Counted from the first letter of the stretch, positions 22,022-32,480 are shown. The stretch: DNA of 64,000 nucleotides from Heliocidaris tuberculata (GCA_025618425.1 CM046847.1:7863033-7927032); one strand, 5' to 3'. Translations and numbers: made by a program. Notes: generated from the letters alone by a model not told the origin.

Positions 22022-24229
22022 TCTAATCTCAAAAATTTCGTGGAAGGTGAGAGATGAATCTAAGACAAGGACAATTACCCCCTCCGGAAAGTTAGCCCCT
22101 AGCACAATTAGCCCTCGTTATCACAACGACATCCTCCCTTCTCTCCACCCCCACCCCCCCCCCCCTCCCAAGGGGGCTGGGGGCACAATACCCCCACATT
22201 TTCAAGTAGATTCAGCCTATTTTTGTCTGATAAGTGACGGTTTTGTTCATAAGTACCTTCCCCCTTTCCCCTTCTTATAAATGCCCCTTATCACTTCCAG
22301 TGAGCTGTGCCTACTCCCTCTTTTAATAATGCCCCCATCCTGCTACTATGCAATTTTAAAATGCCAGTACCGTCACTAAACACTGAATTTCAAACTGAAA
22401 AGTGAAAATTCAGATACATTTATACATTTTTCTTTCTTACATTGTTTTAAAATTGTTAAATGAATGGGGAAAATTGAAATAACAGACCAATAAAAGTTTG
22501 AGTAAAATCTGATAAGAAATGAGAATGTTATTCATTTTTTAAAGTTGTAATCAATCAAACACAACTTGTCAACCGACTCTGTGACGTATCTTGTAAGGGC
22601 CCATCCCGTTTGCCCTGCAGAATTAAAAAAAATATATTTTCTGCTTTTATTAAAATAAGCTAAATACCAGGGTAAAATTCCCCTTTCATGTAACTATTTG
22701 CGAGAGACTAAAAAAAATTTGGCCTCTATGTTTGACTGAAAGTTTTTTTTTTTAAAGGTCTACATGACTGTTCTTTACAATAAGGCATAAGCTATTGATT
22801 TGTTTGTTTTAAGTTATTATCATAGTTTATCTCAGTGAATAATATACAAGGACTTTCAAATTAGCTCTCAGACTGTTGGGCTCGACACGTGCCCAGGCCT
22901 GTCATAGAAGCCGAGGAAGGGGGGGGGGGGGGGTGGGGCAGAGAATGGGGATTTGTAGTTCCTTGGCTTCGCTCCCTTGCAGATTAATATAGATGCAGTG
23001 TTTTTCCGCTTATGACTTTTGACAAACATGGCGCGGTATAAATGGTCACTATTATTATTATTTACAAATCCCGTCTACTACAAGGCCCACGAATAGAATG
23101 GGTAACACCGTCTTTCCGCCCACTCGCAAGGAAAAATAATGTGACATAAATAATTTTACAGTAAAACAATGGAAAATATTTATATTTTCTAGTGCTCTAA
23201 TTTTTTGTTTCTTATTCGGTCTCTTCACCATTCCCTCGCATATTAATGAGGTAGTGTTTCTAAAGACTGTTCTGTAGAAACACGGTTCAAGTCAAGGCCT
23301 CGGAAGTAAGGGGCAGGGGCTATACTCAATTTTCCCCCGCCCTTAGCGAAACAAGAACCTATATTGCACTTAATAATTTGCAGTAAACAATGAATAAGCT
23401 TTCCATAGGGGTAAAAAGTATAAAGTTTTATGGAGTTCAACAGCCCAAAATATCAATAATCTTACTAGGTAGCTATAAACTCCCTCTTATTTTACTGTAT
23501 CTCTCCGGGCAGCCGCGTGGGGCTGGGGGGGGGGGGGCACTTTCCTCTTTTATTGGTTCCCCCCCCCCCCATGACAATAAATTTTGCTGTATCGCGATAA
23601 AAAAAAAAAATTAGCGCTCTAAAATAAAGAGGCAAAATTTCACCATACCAAAACCAAAATTTTCTCACAAGTCATGGTTCCCACGCTCTGTTACATAATA
23701 CACTGGTAATGAAACAGCACTGGAAACAGTGCTTTTGTTGATAGAAACCCGGTGGCGTAAAAGGGAGGGGGCAGAAGTTAAACTCTATCAATTAGTGGGC
23801 TACAAAATAGTTTTGCCCCCTCCAAAACACACACAAGACTATAATTTTGCAGTATGGCAACATTGAAAAAAAATTTAACGTTTTCAATAGATGAAGTACT
23901 TATCATCGCGTACTATAGAAACTCAGTCTACATGCGAGGCCACGATTTTGTGGGACAAAGGCTCGATCTCTTGTATATAAAAAGGGGTAGGGGAGAAGGA
24001 GGATCGATGCTGATGATGATTTAAAGGTTCCCTTCTATGAAATTCTAATTCTTGTTATTTTGTACATGATACTCATCTAAATTGAAAAATGACATCCGTT
24101 TGCAATGAATACGTATCTGAATATTTTTAAAATAATACTTTCCCCACGTATTCAGGCCTAAACGAGTCTGCTAAGCTCCGCCCCCTTTTAAACCCCGAAT
24201 TCTCGTTCTTCGAGAGCATGATTGACGTG
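22022..24229. other. No gene seen (intron)
   Basis: Contains a C run (22150-22167), GTGCCCC-type units (22225-22340), a dispersed repeat at 22430-22620 whose relative is at 56350-56580, G runs (22920-22933, 23525-23538) and an A run near 23600. No supported gene. Confidence 0.5.
22430..22620 (+). repeat. Dispersed repeat sharing sequence with 56350-56580
   Basis: AGTTTGAGTAAAATCTGATAAGAAAT, AAAGTTGTAATCAA and GTGACGTATCTTGTAAGGGCC match, diverged, the order of blocks in the other copy. Confidence 0.6.
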
Positions 24230-24284
24230 TGACGTCACAAACCGACATCGCCGGTGCTTGTTTACAATATCTTGCATATATATA
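24230..24284 (+). promoter_or_regulatory. Promoter-like CRE and TATA upstream of the THAP-like frame
   Basis: A perfect cAMP-response palindrome TGACGTCA (24230-24237) and TATATATA (24277-24284) stand 113 and 66 bp before the ATG at 24343. The spacing suits a transcript starting near 24305-24315. Confidence 0.35.
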
Positions 24285-24342
24285 CGCGTGCAAACTAACT
24301 TGCAGTTATATACCACCTCGAAAACCACCTCTAAATCGAAGT

Positions 24343-24624
24343 ATGCCGCAACGCTGTGTCTTTGCAGGTTGCAGCAACATCACAAAGGAGGGTGTAAGTC
24401 TACATTTATTCCTCAAAGACCCAAATATTAGAAGAAAATGGACCTCAAAAGTGAAACTAACTCGCGTCAATTGGAAGGGGCCGAGTGACCGCAGTGTCCG
24501 TGTGTTCCGAGCACATTTGTGCGGAGGACTTCCTCGATAGTACGGGGCTGCATGCGGCGTTTGGCATCAAGAAGAAGCCGTCCCTGAAGCAAGATGCCAT
24601 CCCCAAAATCAAACTTGATCTACG
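24343..24624 (+). pseudogene. THAP-type C2CH zinc-finger domain, split by a frameshift
   Basis: The frame from the ATG at 24343 begins MPQRCVFAGCSN (zinc-ligand Cys5 and Cys10). It continues with LKDPNIRRKW (invariant Trp33) and WKGPSD (invariant Pro47), the hallmarks of a THAP DNA-binding domain. Near codon 52 (about 24495-24500) this frame veers into VRVFRAHLCGG and stops at 24540. An adjacent frame resumes with VCSEHICAEDF, giving the remaining Cys and His ligands, then LKQDAIPKI, matching the usual domain end. A possible donor (GTATCT) follows at 24625. No downstream exon or P-element transposase core was found. It may be a broken host exon, a transposon remnant or an assembly indel. It lies in the sepiapterin reductase intron on the opposite strand. 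Confidence 0.7.
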
Positions 24625-25572
24625 GTATCTATTGATCATATATCTATTGATCAACTATCACTGTACCTACACTAACTTAGTCTACCGGTACTTATTATTC
24701 ATAGCAGCACAATGAAAACATACAAGGTAACAGGAGAGCTAAGGGTTTTCTGGATATCAATGTTAGAATTTACTAGAAACAAAACGCTACCACCCCATGC
24801 ACCAGTAAAACCCTACCCAAGCCGCGCCCAGGCCAGGCAGGGTCAGCAGGCGAACGACCGAACGGCACGGCGTGTACACCTGCGCACGTCGAGCTCACTG
24901 CCTCGATCAGCTATCAGCTCAGCCTCATCAGGACTGGGGCATTTTGCAAGCGCAAACGAGATTCATAATTGGTGGATATGCGTAAATTAAAATTTAATCG
25001 GCAATCTAATTATCAAAAGGAATTACTACTACTAGTTATAATTCCCAAGTCTCCCGTCGATATCTTCTCCGTTATTGAAATCAGGGACGTCTCTGTCATA
25101 TAATCAGAATCCGACATGTCTGGTTCAAACAAATACGGCCGTGCCCCTAATTCCTCTTTTATTTCTTCTGTCTGAAGAAGATGTTATCGTTCGTTGATAT
25201 AGGATTACAAAAAAAACTAAGATGAAGGGCTGTAATGGCACGAACTCGAAGCTAGGATCTACACGAAGTCGAAGCTAGGATCTACACGAAGTTCAATAGC
25301 CTACACACACACTTTCAGCTTGCGTGGAGTCAAGCATTCTGAGTGTGACGTCACATGACGTCATCGATCGCTGGACCGATTTTCCAAAATTTTTAGGGGC
25401 GTTCCCAATTAATTTTTTATTTTCAAGTTTACAGATTAATGAATGGAATTCAGGTAAAATGGTTGACAGATCTGGATTCACAGTAGAAAAGTCTACTAAT
25501 TGAAGTTCCTTTGTAATTCCATAAAAGGGAACCTTTAAACATAAATTGATTGAACATAATATGTACATTACC

Positions 25573-25779
25573 ATGGCGGCGGAGCCGGGTTTCGGCAAGG
25601 GGCTCGATGGGCCCTCTGCCGAGTTCCGAAATCAAGAAAAGTGTCCTTGCTGTGACAAAAGAAAATCTTCTGAGGAACAAATGCCCCTCCTGTCAATTGC
25701 CATTCCTGTGATAAAATTGTCCTTTAATTTATCTGATTTAGACTGCTTCATTGAGAAAATGATCTCTCTTAATTTATAA
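25573..25779 (+). CDS. Unrecognised small open frame with strong start context
   Basis: The start ACCATGGCGG is an ideal vertebrate-type initiation context. The 68-residue frame begins MAAEPGFGKGLDGPSAEF, has a CPCC cluster (CPCCDKRK) near residue 24 and ends in a hydrophobic/acidic stretch (LSDLDCFIEKM). I do not recognise it. It lies about 1 kb downstream of the THAP-like frame on the same strand, within the sepiapterin reductase intron. No splice partner is evident, and the complementary strand is also open here. The frame could be chance. Confidence 0.22.
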   Translation: MAAEPGFGKGLDGPSAEFRNQEKCPCCDKRKSSEEQMPLLSIAIPVIKLSFNLSDLDCFIEKMISLNL

Positions 25780-26744
25780 TAGGCATACAACTGTTTGCGT
25801 GTGTTCTTGTTCCATCCCAGCAACAGTCACCCCCCCCCCCCCCCGCCCCCTCCCTGTATAACGTACGAACATTCAGTCTTTTAAAAATATAATTGTTTTA
25901 ATGAATACATTGAATTTATCAACAGTCTTTTCACTAACGCCTTTGCGACTAGAATATTCATTAGGCCTGTGTGACATTGACAGCCGATGCACCGCCCCCC
26001 GGCCTAGTATAGGCCCTATGACGAAATTTAGTGGAATCTAGCTCTGCCTCCACATGGGTTACAAATCTTCTATGATTTTTCAAAGTTCAAGTATATAATG
26101 CCAAGGAGTGTAACAACCGATGAAGAAGATTTTTTTAAATAAATTGTTAAGAAAACAAACCGTTTGTTTTATCATTTACTCATCATTATTTTACACTACT
26201 TTTTCTTCTTCTTCTTCTTCTTTTTTTTTTTTTTTTGGGGGGGGGGTCCACATTTTTTTGCCGAGGAGGGGGGAGGAGGACGAGGATGTGTCGTTTCAAT
26301 TATTATAGCAGATAACTCCTTGGTTATAGCATGGGAATGTATTAATGTAACTAGGATTCCCTGGTTATAGCAAGGATACTAGGCAAGCCATCTCCCCATT
26401 CATGTATTAGTACCCCTTATGCACTGGATATCAGCTGGTTAATCCTTGGGTAAACAGGCGGCCTTCCAGTGGTCATGACAAGGAGTCCACAGAGGTCATG
26501 ACCCTTAATTGCACAACAGATGGAGGATAAGAGCGTGAATAGTGTCCATGTACAGAAGTTTGTATACTTTGTATGCACTATATAGCTTTGACTATATATA
26601 GTAAACATGAGCTGTACATGTGGGGAGTTCTCCTAATCTAAATCATCAACTTGTTTCTCTTTCCTCCGCTCATTACATGGTATTTATGAATAAACTTTAT
26701 ACATTAATTTTATTATGACAAATTTTTTATGACGATAATAAAAA
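25780..26744. other. No gene seen (intron)
   Basis: Includes a C run (25830-25846) and a CTT/T/G run (26206-26247). No coding signal. Confidence 0.5.
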
Positions 26745-26754
26745 CAATATTATT

Positions 26755-26798
<44 letters not shown>

Positions 26799-26815
26799 TG
26801 ATGATAATTATGATA
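26745..26815. repeat. (AAT)n microsatellite
   Basis: About 16 AAT/ATT units pass into GATGATGAT at the right edge. Confidence 0.9.
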
Positions 26816-27114
26816 GTAACAATCATAATAATGAAATAAAAATGAGTAGTAGAAGTAGTAGTAATGACAATGATAAACCAACTCCGCACGGTTTATACTT
26901 TACTTTGATTTTTGTTACTTTGCCAAAAAGAGTGTAGGCCTACTACTACTACTCTAAAAATATATAGGACAACTTAATAATCAGTCACCAACCGAAATAT
27001 ATTAAACACCCTAAGCCCCTGCCAAGCTCTATACTTCCCTTATTGAACAATATCATTAACGTACATGGTTTGCTTTATTGACAAAAAAAAACACACAAAA
27101 AAACAAAAACAAAA

Positions 27115-27452
27115 TCCTGGAAATAGACTAACTCTTAGCTGACGACACGTAACGACCAGAGCACACGTAATTGTATAGACGTCACGTAATGACTAGTCAA
27201 GGTACACGTTACCTAAATGACAAAGCACACGTTACAGTAACTGACGCTTCTGAACCCTTTGGCCACCTATGGCCGGAGGTGTCAGGAACGTCTGTAAAAG
27301 TAAAGAACACGTACCCTTAAACACACGTGACGTAATGACCAAAAACAGTACGCGTACTGAATACTGGCTTCTGATTGGTCAATATAGGTACGTGTATCGA
27401 AAATCAAGTACGCGTGGTGAGTAGACGTAAGTAGACCCCGATGGCTTGCCAT
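27115..27452 (+). repeat. ACGTCACGT-rich repeat, direct copy
   Basis: Words such as ACACGTAACG, GACGTCACGTAATGAC and TACGCGTACTG are frequent. The right edge GTAGACCCCGATGGCTTGCC mirrors the left edge of the copy at 3465-3660. Confidence 0.6.
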
Positions 27453-27469
27453 AGTTTGGTCGTTCAGGA

Positions 27470-27670
27470 GATCGCGCACCTGCTGCCAACGCGACGTCGT
27501 CGTGCAACGCGAAGGGGGCGTTGCACATGCGGACGGCCAGGCCGACCGGTCGGGACGGAAGGCGGCTCGCGGCGGGCAACGGGAAAAAATTCTATAGAGA
27601 CCAACGGACCCCCTCCTGCAGCGCGTGCAAAGTCAATCGGGGCGGGCGCGGGACCTCCCGCGTCGCCTTA
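27470..27670. other. GC-rich, CpG-dense stretch
   Basis: Strong local GC and CpG enrichment (for example GCGACGTCGTCGTGCAACGCG) inside an AT-rich intron. An open frame crosses it, but the composition explains that. No gene is recognised. Confidence 0.4.
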
Positions 27671-27854
27671 GCGTATTAATTATTATAGATATATATGTGT
27701 GTGTACACCCACACGAACATGATACACAAACACAATAGTCTAATTATAGTTCCATAATAATTGCAATAATATTCTCTCCGGCCTCAAGTAATTAAAATCA
27801 ACACGCACAAAAAAATGCCCCTATTTAGTGATTAACATTTATGATTAATGTTAC

Positions 27855-28359
27855 TTAAAGGGAAAGTTCACCCTGAAGATTACGTGAGTTTAAAAAATGC
27901 AGAAAAAATAAAGAAAAATATTGGCGAAGGTTTGATGAAAATCGGTCAAATAATAAAAGAGTTATGAGTATTTAAAGTTTTGGATTCGTGACGTCACATG
28001 CGAGCAGCTGCCCATTGGTCATGTAATAAATATTGCATATATTCGCATTTTTTTTACGTTCCACGATAAATTAATATTGTTTCTTTTCAGAATCTAGTAT
28101 TGAATAACATTTCTGACAATATATCAAATGCACAGACGAAAATATTTTAAATTTTCTGAGAAAACTGTATTTTATGGAATATTTATCACATTACATAATG
28201 GAGGAGCTGCTCGCATGTGACGTCACAAAATCAAAACTTCAAAAGTCCATAACTCCGTTATTCTTTAACGGATTTTGTCCAAACTTTCGCCAATATTTTT
28301 CTTTATTTTTTCTGCATTTTTTAAACTCAAGTAATCTTCGGGGTGAACTTCCCCTTTAA
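27855..28359. mobile_element. 505-bp MITE with TTAA ends and near full-length inverted repeats
   Basis: The ends are TTAAAGGGAAAGTTCACCC and, inverted, TTAAAGGGGAAGTTCACCC. The arms remain complementary for about 200 bp inward, through GTGACGTCACATGCGAGCAGCT, so the whole element folds on itself. TTAA at both edges fits a piggyBac-type target duplication. It sits 126 bp below exon 1 of sepiapterin reductase, inside the intron. Confidence 0.75.
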
Positions 28360-28485
28360 ATGTCTAATACACTGTGAAACAATGCTTCTCTTTTGTCAAC
28401 TGTTGAACCGAAAAATAGCAATCTAATCGGTAAAGAGATATTATTATTTTTTTTTTAAAGCCTCTTTTTGAAAAAGGAAACTTAC

Positions 28486-29000
28486 CAACTGGGATAGGGT
28501 GCCAAGGCAGACATTGATGATATATTAACAATCGTTCTGCACGCTCCATCCTTCTGGGGAAATGTCTTCAGAAAATGCGAGGTCAGAAGTAAGACTGAAT
28601 TTATGTTCAGCATACAGAAGTTTTGAAGACTGTTCAGATCAGACGTGTTGAACTGTCTAGCATACCGTGATACGTCCCCCAAGCTAGCGGCGTTATGGAT
28701 GAGAAGAGACAGCTGAAATTCATTTGGATTGACGTCCTTTGTAATCTCGGAAAGTGTGCTGGAAAAAATAACCTGATCTGAATGATCAGCGATAACAACC
28801 TTGCAATGGATGCCTGGAGCAGCGGCCTGCACCAGTTGCTGTGTCTCGTTCAATGCGGCGACGGAGCGCCCTGTCAAAACTGTTACTGAACCTGCTGGAA
28901 ATTTGCGAGAGAAAGCTATGGCAATAGCACGTCCAATACCTCTACTTGCCCCGGTAACTATACAAAACGCTTTCCTAGCAATGATTTTCTGCGAAGCCAT
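28486..29000 (-). CDS. SPR: Sepiapterin reductase, exon 1 (residues 1-171 plus two bases)
   Basis: Sepiapterin reductase is a cytosolic NADPH-dependent short-chain dehydrogenase that makes the last step(s) of tetrahydrobiopterin synthesis. This exon encodes the Rossmann half. The dinucleotide-binding motif TGASRGIG is at residues 16-23. The NNAG-type motif appears as HNAAS at 102-106, followed by LGDVS, which is typical of this enzyme. NISSMSAL at 159-166 carries the catalytic serine (S162). I chose the ATG at 29000 because it has A at -3 and G at +4 and gives the family's usual N-terminus. The frame stays open upstream to an ATG at 29126, so a longer form cannot be excluded. The exon ends at a strong donor (GTAAGT, from 28485 downward) after 515 nt, leaving phase 2. 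The rest of the protein is at 417-735. Recognition rests on recalled family motifs, without a database search. Confidence 0.9.
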
Positions 29001-29225
29001 GTTCATCTCTCTATTGACAATGACATGTATATTTATTTCTTCGTTATGTACCGTACGCGTACGCTGAATTTGTGGTACCGTAGCTATAGCGCGCGCGCTA
29101 GCTGAAGCTACAAACCGGACGACCATAGACGTATTATAGATTTGTGGACCATGATCAGCGCCTACTAGCGCATAGCCTGGGCGCTAGCGCTAGCCTGGGC
29201 CTGGGCGCGGGCCCGCGCGCTGTTT
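29001..29225 (-). promoter_or_regulatory. GC-rich upstream region of sepiapterin reductase
   Basis: Immediately upstream of the start codon lies a CpG-rich stretch. It has runs such as GCGCGCGCTAGC (about 29089-29100) and repeated palindromic GCTAGCGC blocks to about 29190, then a GC-rich block to 29225. The surroundings are AT-rich. It fits a CpG-type, TATA-less promoter, but no start site can be fixed from sequence alone. Confidence 0.4.
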
Positions 29226-30153
29226 CACTCGCATGTATAGGCCGTGTACAAAATAAGCCCTAAAAAACGCACACACATAATTCGCGGGTGCTGTGTAGAA
29301 GATGCATAGACGTATAATAGAAGATGTGATAATAGAAGATGTGCCGAATGCAAAAAGTTTAGCTCGAAAAACCCTCAGCAGCTACGTCGGTACAGGATCA
29401 GGCAACACGAAATCATAACATGTTTTAAATTATCAAATGCGACGCTTTTACTTACCTTATAATGGAATCCCTTGTAAATGTTTTGTGAAGATTCCAGAAT
29501 AACACGGGAAAATATCATTCAAATTGTCTACACATAAGCACAATGATGCAAAATCATGATAATTCTATAAGCGATTCTGAGTTTTTCACGGGGCGTCCAT
29601 GGGAACTATCCGCAGTGGGCAGACTTGCAGACGATCATCACATTTTAATCCAAGTTTACTTAGTCCAATATCGCGATGAATTACTTTGATATACGCTTGT
29701 TGACACATCTAACGACAGATAATTCATTCCCACACAACATATCTGAATTCAAGTGTGAACCCATCGCGTAATCTTTCCATAATCAAATTATCCTACCCAA
29801 TACTGGTCGTTAAACGTGTATGAATGCAGAAAATGTCAAATAGTCAATTTACGGATGAAGATTGCATAACTACGGTCAATTCACAAAGATGATATCTTAT
29901 TTATTCAAAATATCAAATTTTTATGAAATCCACCATTAAAAAATTAAAATACATCTTGACTTATTATTAAAAACATTATGTGTTTCTTTAAATAGTACTT
30001 ATAACAATAATAAATAATTACAGAAAGAAATCGGTAAATTTGAAAAAATGAAATTGGCAATCAGTCCCGGGGGAAATACAAAATGGTATGTGGCAGGCCG
30101 GCCAGCTGGGAGTTGTAAACAAAAAGCTCGTCAACTAAATGAAAACCTAACCA
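29226..30153. other. No gene seen upstream of sepiapterin reductase
   Basis: AT-rich, no coding frame, no RNA gene. It may hold regulatory DNA, but nothing specific is visible. Confidence 0.5.
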
Positions 30154-30161
30154 GTCTATTA

Positions 30162-31175
30162 CCCGGGGGGTCTGTCCTCATTACAAGGGGGGGGGGGGGT
30201 ATCAGGCGTGACCAGAGATTCGCCAAAAGCACCCTAAACAAGTATTTACGTGATGCAAAAAATACACCCTAAATAAGTATCATTTGTGTAATTTGCTACC
30301 CTATAAGTAAGTAATCATTTTTTGTAAACCCCTAAGCAAGTAATAACCAGTTTTTCCTACCCCTAAGAATAACAATTTTTTATACCCTAAGCAAGTAAAA
30401 ACATTTTACTTTCCTTGCATGAGGCCCTTGATCAGGCAGTCTAAATAATTTGTAAATTCTAACCCGGAAATTCTAATCATGATTATGGAACATTCATGAA
30501 ACTTCCCTTCACACCGGGACTTCACATCAATCAACATCCATTTAATAATTACTCAAAAAATACAGTTCTTAAGTGTAATTATCTTTACTTTTGATTTAAT
30601 TTCATTAAGTTAAGATATCAAATTACACACTTATTAGATTTCATGTTTTTTTTTTTTTGTTTTTTTGTTGTTTGTTTGACGTATGGCCTGGGGATCGGGC
30701 TAACTCGGCACTAGGGCGAACTCGGCACTGCGAGGCGACTGTGTTTCAAGAGTTAAGTCCACGCTAACACCGTCTCAACACAAGTACTTTGCGATCAATT
30801 CAACTCTGTGCGCGATTCCCCCCCAAGGCCGAGTTCGCCCTAGTGCCGAGTTAGCCCGCGAATAATGATCCAGTTTATGTTAATTTATGCAAAACAGGCT
30901 ATGACGTCAGCTTCAGCTAAAAATGGTGATTTTAACTTGTTTTAGTGTTGAATGACCCTAAGTACTATACGTAAGTTGATTTTTTATGACCCTAAATGCG
31001 TAAATCATCACTTTGAAAAAGATACCCTTTTTCTTGATTTTTGGTGATTTTGAGACCCTATTCACGTTACGTACGTAACGTGCCCGATCTTGAAAAACAA
31101 CCCTTTTTACGTGATTTTTTGGTCGCGCCTGATACCCCCCTTGCAATGAGGACAGACCCCCCCCCCCCCCCCGGG
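30162..31175. mobile_element. CCCGGG-ended terminal-inverted-repeat element (1,014 bp) with perfect 8-bp target duplication
   Basis: Identical octamers GTCTATTA flank it at 30154-30161 and 31176-31183. The inverted ends are CCCGGGGGG, then TCTGTCCTCATTACAAGG, a G run and TATCAGGCGTGACC; they match over about 50 bp apart from G-run length. Subterminal ACCCTAAGCAAGTAA-like words repeat on both sides. An 8-bp duplication fits hAT-type transposition. It encodes no transposase and carries a second element at 30696-30858. Confidence 0.8.
30696..30858. mobile_element. 163-bp MITE with 31-bp inverted ends (GGCTAACTCGG family), nested
   Basis: The ends CGGGCTAACTCGGCACTAGG and onward, 31 bp in all, are perfect reverse complements at left and right. 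A longer relative is at 39207-39885. No clear target duplication is visible. Confidence 0.75.
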
Positions 31176-31309
31176 GTCTATTATTGATTAATCAATCCAA
31201 ATTGTAGATGCCGATTTATAAACATGGCAAGAGAGTATTTGAGAAATATTTCAGACATTCCAAGAACAGTGCATATGCATCTTCTTGCATTTTATAGTAC
31301 ATTTGGCAG

Positions 31310-31475
31310 CTGTCAACCGAGATTCGTTCGACGTCGGCGCACGGTTTGTGACTAACTTAACTCCGATCCGGGAAGCCCGCCGCCGCGCAGTGCTCGAAGT
31401 GCTCGGGTACGGCCGGTGGCTTCGGCGGCGGCGCTCCCTGAAGTGTCGTGCATGCGCATGCAAGTTGCAACTACA
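31310..31475. promoter_or_regulatory. CpG-rich island-like segment with NRF-1-like palindrome
   Basis: GC- and CpG-rich DNA (GCCCGCCGCCGCGCAGTGC and similar) ends near the 14-bp palindrome TGCATGCGCATGCA (31449-31462), close to the NRF-1 site. No adjacent coding exon is recognised, so a promoter role is speculative. Confidence 0.3.
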
Positions 31476-31949
31476 TGTATTGTACATGTGGATCCTGCTG
31501 ATGGAAATGGAAATTATGTACCGTCTCCCAAAACGGGTGCTGATAAATGTTATATCATTTTGAATGGTTTCTTATTCTTGAAAAATTCCTAACGCCAACG
31601 GCTATGTAAAATTTTACACTAGTTAGACTACTTTTAGACCACCTTATCTAATTCACACTGAAAACTCATCCTGACATACTGGCGCTGTGTATTTTTTAAT
31701 ATTTCTTTTAATCGTAATAATTTATTGGTGTCTTGGTTGCCATGACTTCCTCTCAATACCACCTGCTCAGCATCCACCATACATCTACGATCTTTCTTCT
31801 CGCTCAACTTTTGTACAACATATTTTGTTGTTTACTCATGTTTGTAATCTTCAATGTCTGGTCTTTCATCTGTATAGATCTTTGTCATCGACACTCGCGG
31901 CAGAATGCCCACCTGATAACTTTTGACAGAAAAAAATAAATTGTCCCCC
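31476..31949. other. No gene seen
   Basis: Ordinary AT-rich sequence without coding signal. Confidence 0.45.
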
Positions 31950-32480
31950 CTTTTAGACCTTTTTTTTTTTTTCTTCTTTTTAAATTTTGCTTGTCAGAGA
32001 ATTCTAAACCCCATAAAATCTGATACCACCCCACTGAGTGACTTTTGGAGCGCTGGGGCTTTTTTTTTTTCCACCCCGACCCCCCCCCCCCCTCCCACTG
32101 AGCGACTTTTGGAGGGCTGGCAAGAGGAAAAAATACGGATCTACCTTTTTATACTAATACTTTTTTTTTTTTTTTGGGGTTGCTTTTCAGAGAATTATGG
32201 AGCTAAACATCTGATAAACCCCCCCCCCCCCCCGAGTGACTTTTGGAGGGCTGGCGAGAAGAAAAAAATTAGGATCTACCTTTTTGAACTTATACTTTTT
32301 TGGTGTGTGTGTGTTGCTTGTCAGAGAATTATGGAGCAAAATATCTGAACCCCCCCCCCCCCCCCCCCCCCCCACTGAGCGAGTTTTGGACGGCTGGCGA
32401 GAAGAAAAAAAATACAGGTCTCCTTCCAAGAAGAATTGGACAGTTGACAAAATTTTCTCCCCCTGTAAAAAATCCTGGCT
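31950..32480 (+). repeat. Imperfect tandem repeat, unit about 135-145 bp
   Basis: The block GAGCGACTTTTGGAGGGCTGG recurs at about 32041, 32105, 32239 and 32382, with TCAGAGAATTATGGAGC and long C and T runs between. Related blocks recur at 41715-41960 and 43025-43310. Open frames through it are repeat-derived. Confidence 0.7.

Larger units (their letters stand above)
736..28485 (-). other. SPR: 27.75 kb intron of sepiapterin reductase
   Basis: The interval between the donor at 28485 and the acceptor at 736 carries no further exon: the two flanking exons already align end to end with the enzyme family. Everything annotated between these coordinates, including a plus-strand retrotransposon and a plus-strand THAP-like sequence, is therefore intronic with respect to this gene. 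Confidence 0.8.

Noticed and set aside
28801..29067. Plus-strand frame over sepiapterin reductase exon 1
   Set aside because: Antisense shadow of a strongly supported exon.
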